Assembly (NCBI GenBank): GCA_022827835.1
Contig: JAJEIO010000002.1
Coordinates: 1-64,000 of the forward strand
Length of the DNA stretch: 64,000 nucleotides
Direction of reading: 5' to 3'
Origin: Candidatus Latescibacterota bacterium
GTDB taxonomy: Bacteria; Latescibacterota; UBA2968; UBA8231
Of the stretch, positions 63,179 to 64,000 are shown in pieces (the stretch's first letter is position 1; each line of letters opens with the position of its first letter). The position numbers and the translations under genes were made by a program. The notes under the pieces were generated by a model. That model was not told where the DNA came from. It was given only the letters and a program-made list of their open reading frames with translations, and did no database searches.

Positions 63179-63208
63179 CGCGAATTAACGCGAATCTACG
63201 CAAAAAAA
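63179..63208. repeat. Short 10-bp-period direct repeat
   Basis: CGCGAATTAA, CGCGAATCTA and CGCAAAAAAA follow each other with exact 10-bp spacing in the gap upstream of the enolase-superfamily gene. The same period and the CGC start recur, on the other strand, in the cluster at 5586-5625. Repeats of this style are common in intergenic regions of several uncultured phyla, as far as I recall. Confidence 0.6.
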
Positions 63209-63252
63209 GAAAGACTAAAGATGGGCAACTCGCGAATGCAGTAAAGCGGGCG

Positions 63253-64000
63253 TCAGTACGCCAGCCCGATCAGACGCACGGCATCGTCCTCGCCGGTCTG
63301 AGCGCCCAGATCAATGCGGCAAAGGTAAATCCCCGGCGGCACGACCGCACCCTGTAAATCAACTCCATCCCACAGATAAGACAGTAAACTGCCCGTCGAT
63401 GACGGGCTTAGCCGCGCCACTTGGTGCCCGCTCAGGTCGAAGATGTCCACTTGCGGTGCGGGCGCGGCCACCTTCAAAACGGCAAAGCGGATCGCGACCT
63501 GGTCGTTGATCCCGTCGCCATTGGGGGTGAAGACCGGTGGGTCTATCGCGAGGTCGTCGATGAGCCAGCGGCTGCCAGTCAGTTCGGGCAAGAGCACGAT
63601 ATTGGCGCGGCGGGTCATGGCCTCCACCGATTGCCACAGACCCGGTCGCTCGTTGGTGCCGAGGTCGAGGGCGAAGAGGGCGGCGTTCTGCAGGACGCGG
63701 GTAGTAAAGCTGACTTCGAGCGAGTCGGCGGCGATCACCTCTGGCAGGGCGATGAAGAGCGAGTCGCCCCGCGCTTCCACCGCCACGGGATCAATGGGTG
63801 TTGCTCCCGCACTCACCTCGACGCCAGCCTCGAGGTCAACCGGCCCGGGCAGAGTAAAGCGCAAGAGGTCGAAGCCGCTATCTGCGGGCAGCGCGCGCGT
63901 CGCCAAGGCGTAAGTGAAGCGGGTGGCCTCGTTGGGGCGCACCTCGCGCGGCTCGATGCGTCCCAGGGCCTCCTGCACCAAAGCCTCCTCAAACTCGACC
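63253..64000 (-). CDS. C-terminal part of a TPNGDG/FlgD-like surface protein, cut by window edge
   Basis: Open reading frame running off the right end of the window; only the last ~249 residues are seen. It contains the linker typical of the local family (GRIEPREVRPNEATRFTYAL, compare GEILPRTAILGQATRFTYGV at 49.9-52.2 kb), then FTPNGDGIND, VDIFDLSGHQVARL and PPGIYLCRID, and ends in VRLIGLAY. The N-terminal discoidin-like part, if present, is outside. It is the fourth member of this family in the window and lies upstream of the sugar-acid dehydratase-like gene, separated by 132 bp with the 10-bp repeats. Confidence 0.82.
   Translation of the reverse strand, partial: VEFEEALVQEALGRIEPREVRPNEATRFTYALATRALPADSGFDLLRFTLPGPVDLEAGVEVSAGATPIDPVAVEARGDSLFIALPEVIAADSLEVSFTTRVLQNAALFALDLGTNERPGLWQSVEAMTRRANIVLLPELTGSRWLIDDLAIDPPVFTPNGDGINDQVAIRFAVLKVAAPAPQVDIFDLSGHQVARLSPSSTGSLLSYLWDGVDLQGAVVPPGIYLCRIDLGAQTGEDDAVRLIGLAY

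Overview
The window looks like a chromosomal segment of a Gram-negative, environmental, probably heterotrophic bacterium from a poorly cultured phylum. The evidence is many signal peptides and lipoproteins, two large putative outer-membrane proteins, a Tsx-like porin and SurA-type chaperoning. There is also an unusual density of phytanoyl-CoA dioxygenase (PhyH), mandelate-racemase, Gfo/Idh, CRTAC1/ASPIC-UnbV and FlgD-like/TPNGDG-tail proteins. In my experience this mix is typical of Latescibacterota/Poribacteria-like genomes; that assignment is inference, and no rRNA or marker gene is present to prove it. Coding density is very high. The longest gene-free stretch is about 205 bp, so no region over 300 bp lacks a gene. 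I saw no rRNA, tRNA, CRISPR array or transposase.

Left part (1-6.8 kb): two Nudix hydrolases (the first cut by the window edge), a nitrilase-fold hydrolase, a secreted 5'-nucleotidase, a small DUF2283-like protein, a duplicated DUF5069-like protein, an aldo/keto reductase and an enolase-superfamily enzyme.

Accessory island (6.8-10.6 kb): a DUF5131 (phage Gp37/Gp68-type) three-Cys protein, its partner TcmP and a DUF262-HNH (GmrSD-like) protein lie on one strand. TcmP is visibly AT-richer than its surroundings. This is the best candidate for an incompletely described defence or nucleic-acid-modification system.

Catabolic cluster (10.8-18.5 kb): an amidohydrolase, a Gfo/Idh/MocA dehydrogenase and four consecutive PhyH-family Fe(II)/2-oxoglutarate oxygenases (one fused to HEAT repeats) form a minus-strand run. 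They diverge from a large protein of unknown function. A related Fe(II)/2OG oxygenase, an M28 peptidase and a second enolase-superfamily dehydratase occur near 59.6-63.1 kb.

Nucleobase uptake (20.8-23.5 kb): a Tsx-like outer-membrane channel precedes a xanthine/uracil-type permease that carries an extra C-terminal ATPase-like domain.

Envelope and surface region (18.5-20.8 kb, 23.6-59.5 kb and the right edge): five CRTAC1-type proteins each show seven calcium-binding FG-GAP repeats. Two TPR lipoproteins sit next to CRTAC1 genes, and a further CRTAC1 protein carries its own helical N-terminal region. There are two proteins built of 24-residue L-domain-like repeats, a double-rotamase PPIase, and two tandem ~950-residue putative outer-membrane paralogues. 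Four discoidin-like proteins end in a TPNGDG/FlgD-like domain (one runs off the right edge). An MFS-spermidine synthase fusion, a DUF6785-type membrane protein and a GT-C-like membrane protein lie among them. The repeated pairings suggest one exported protein programme built by duplication. Non-coding features include two copies of a GTAGGGG-type palindrome, two 10-bp-period repeat clusters beside the two enolase-superfamily genes, one heptamer tandem repeat, and one convincing terminator at 43.05 kb.
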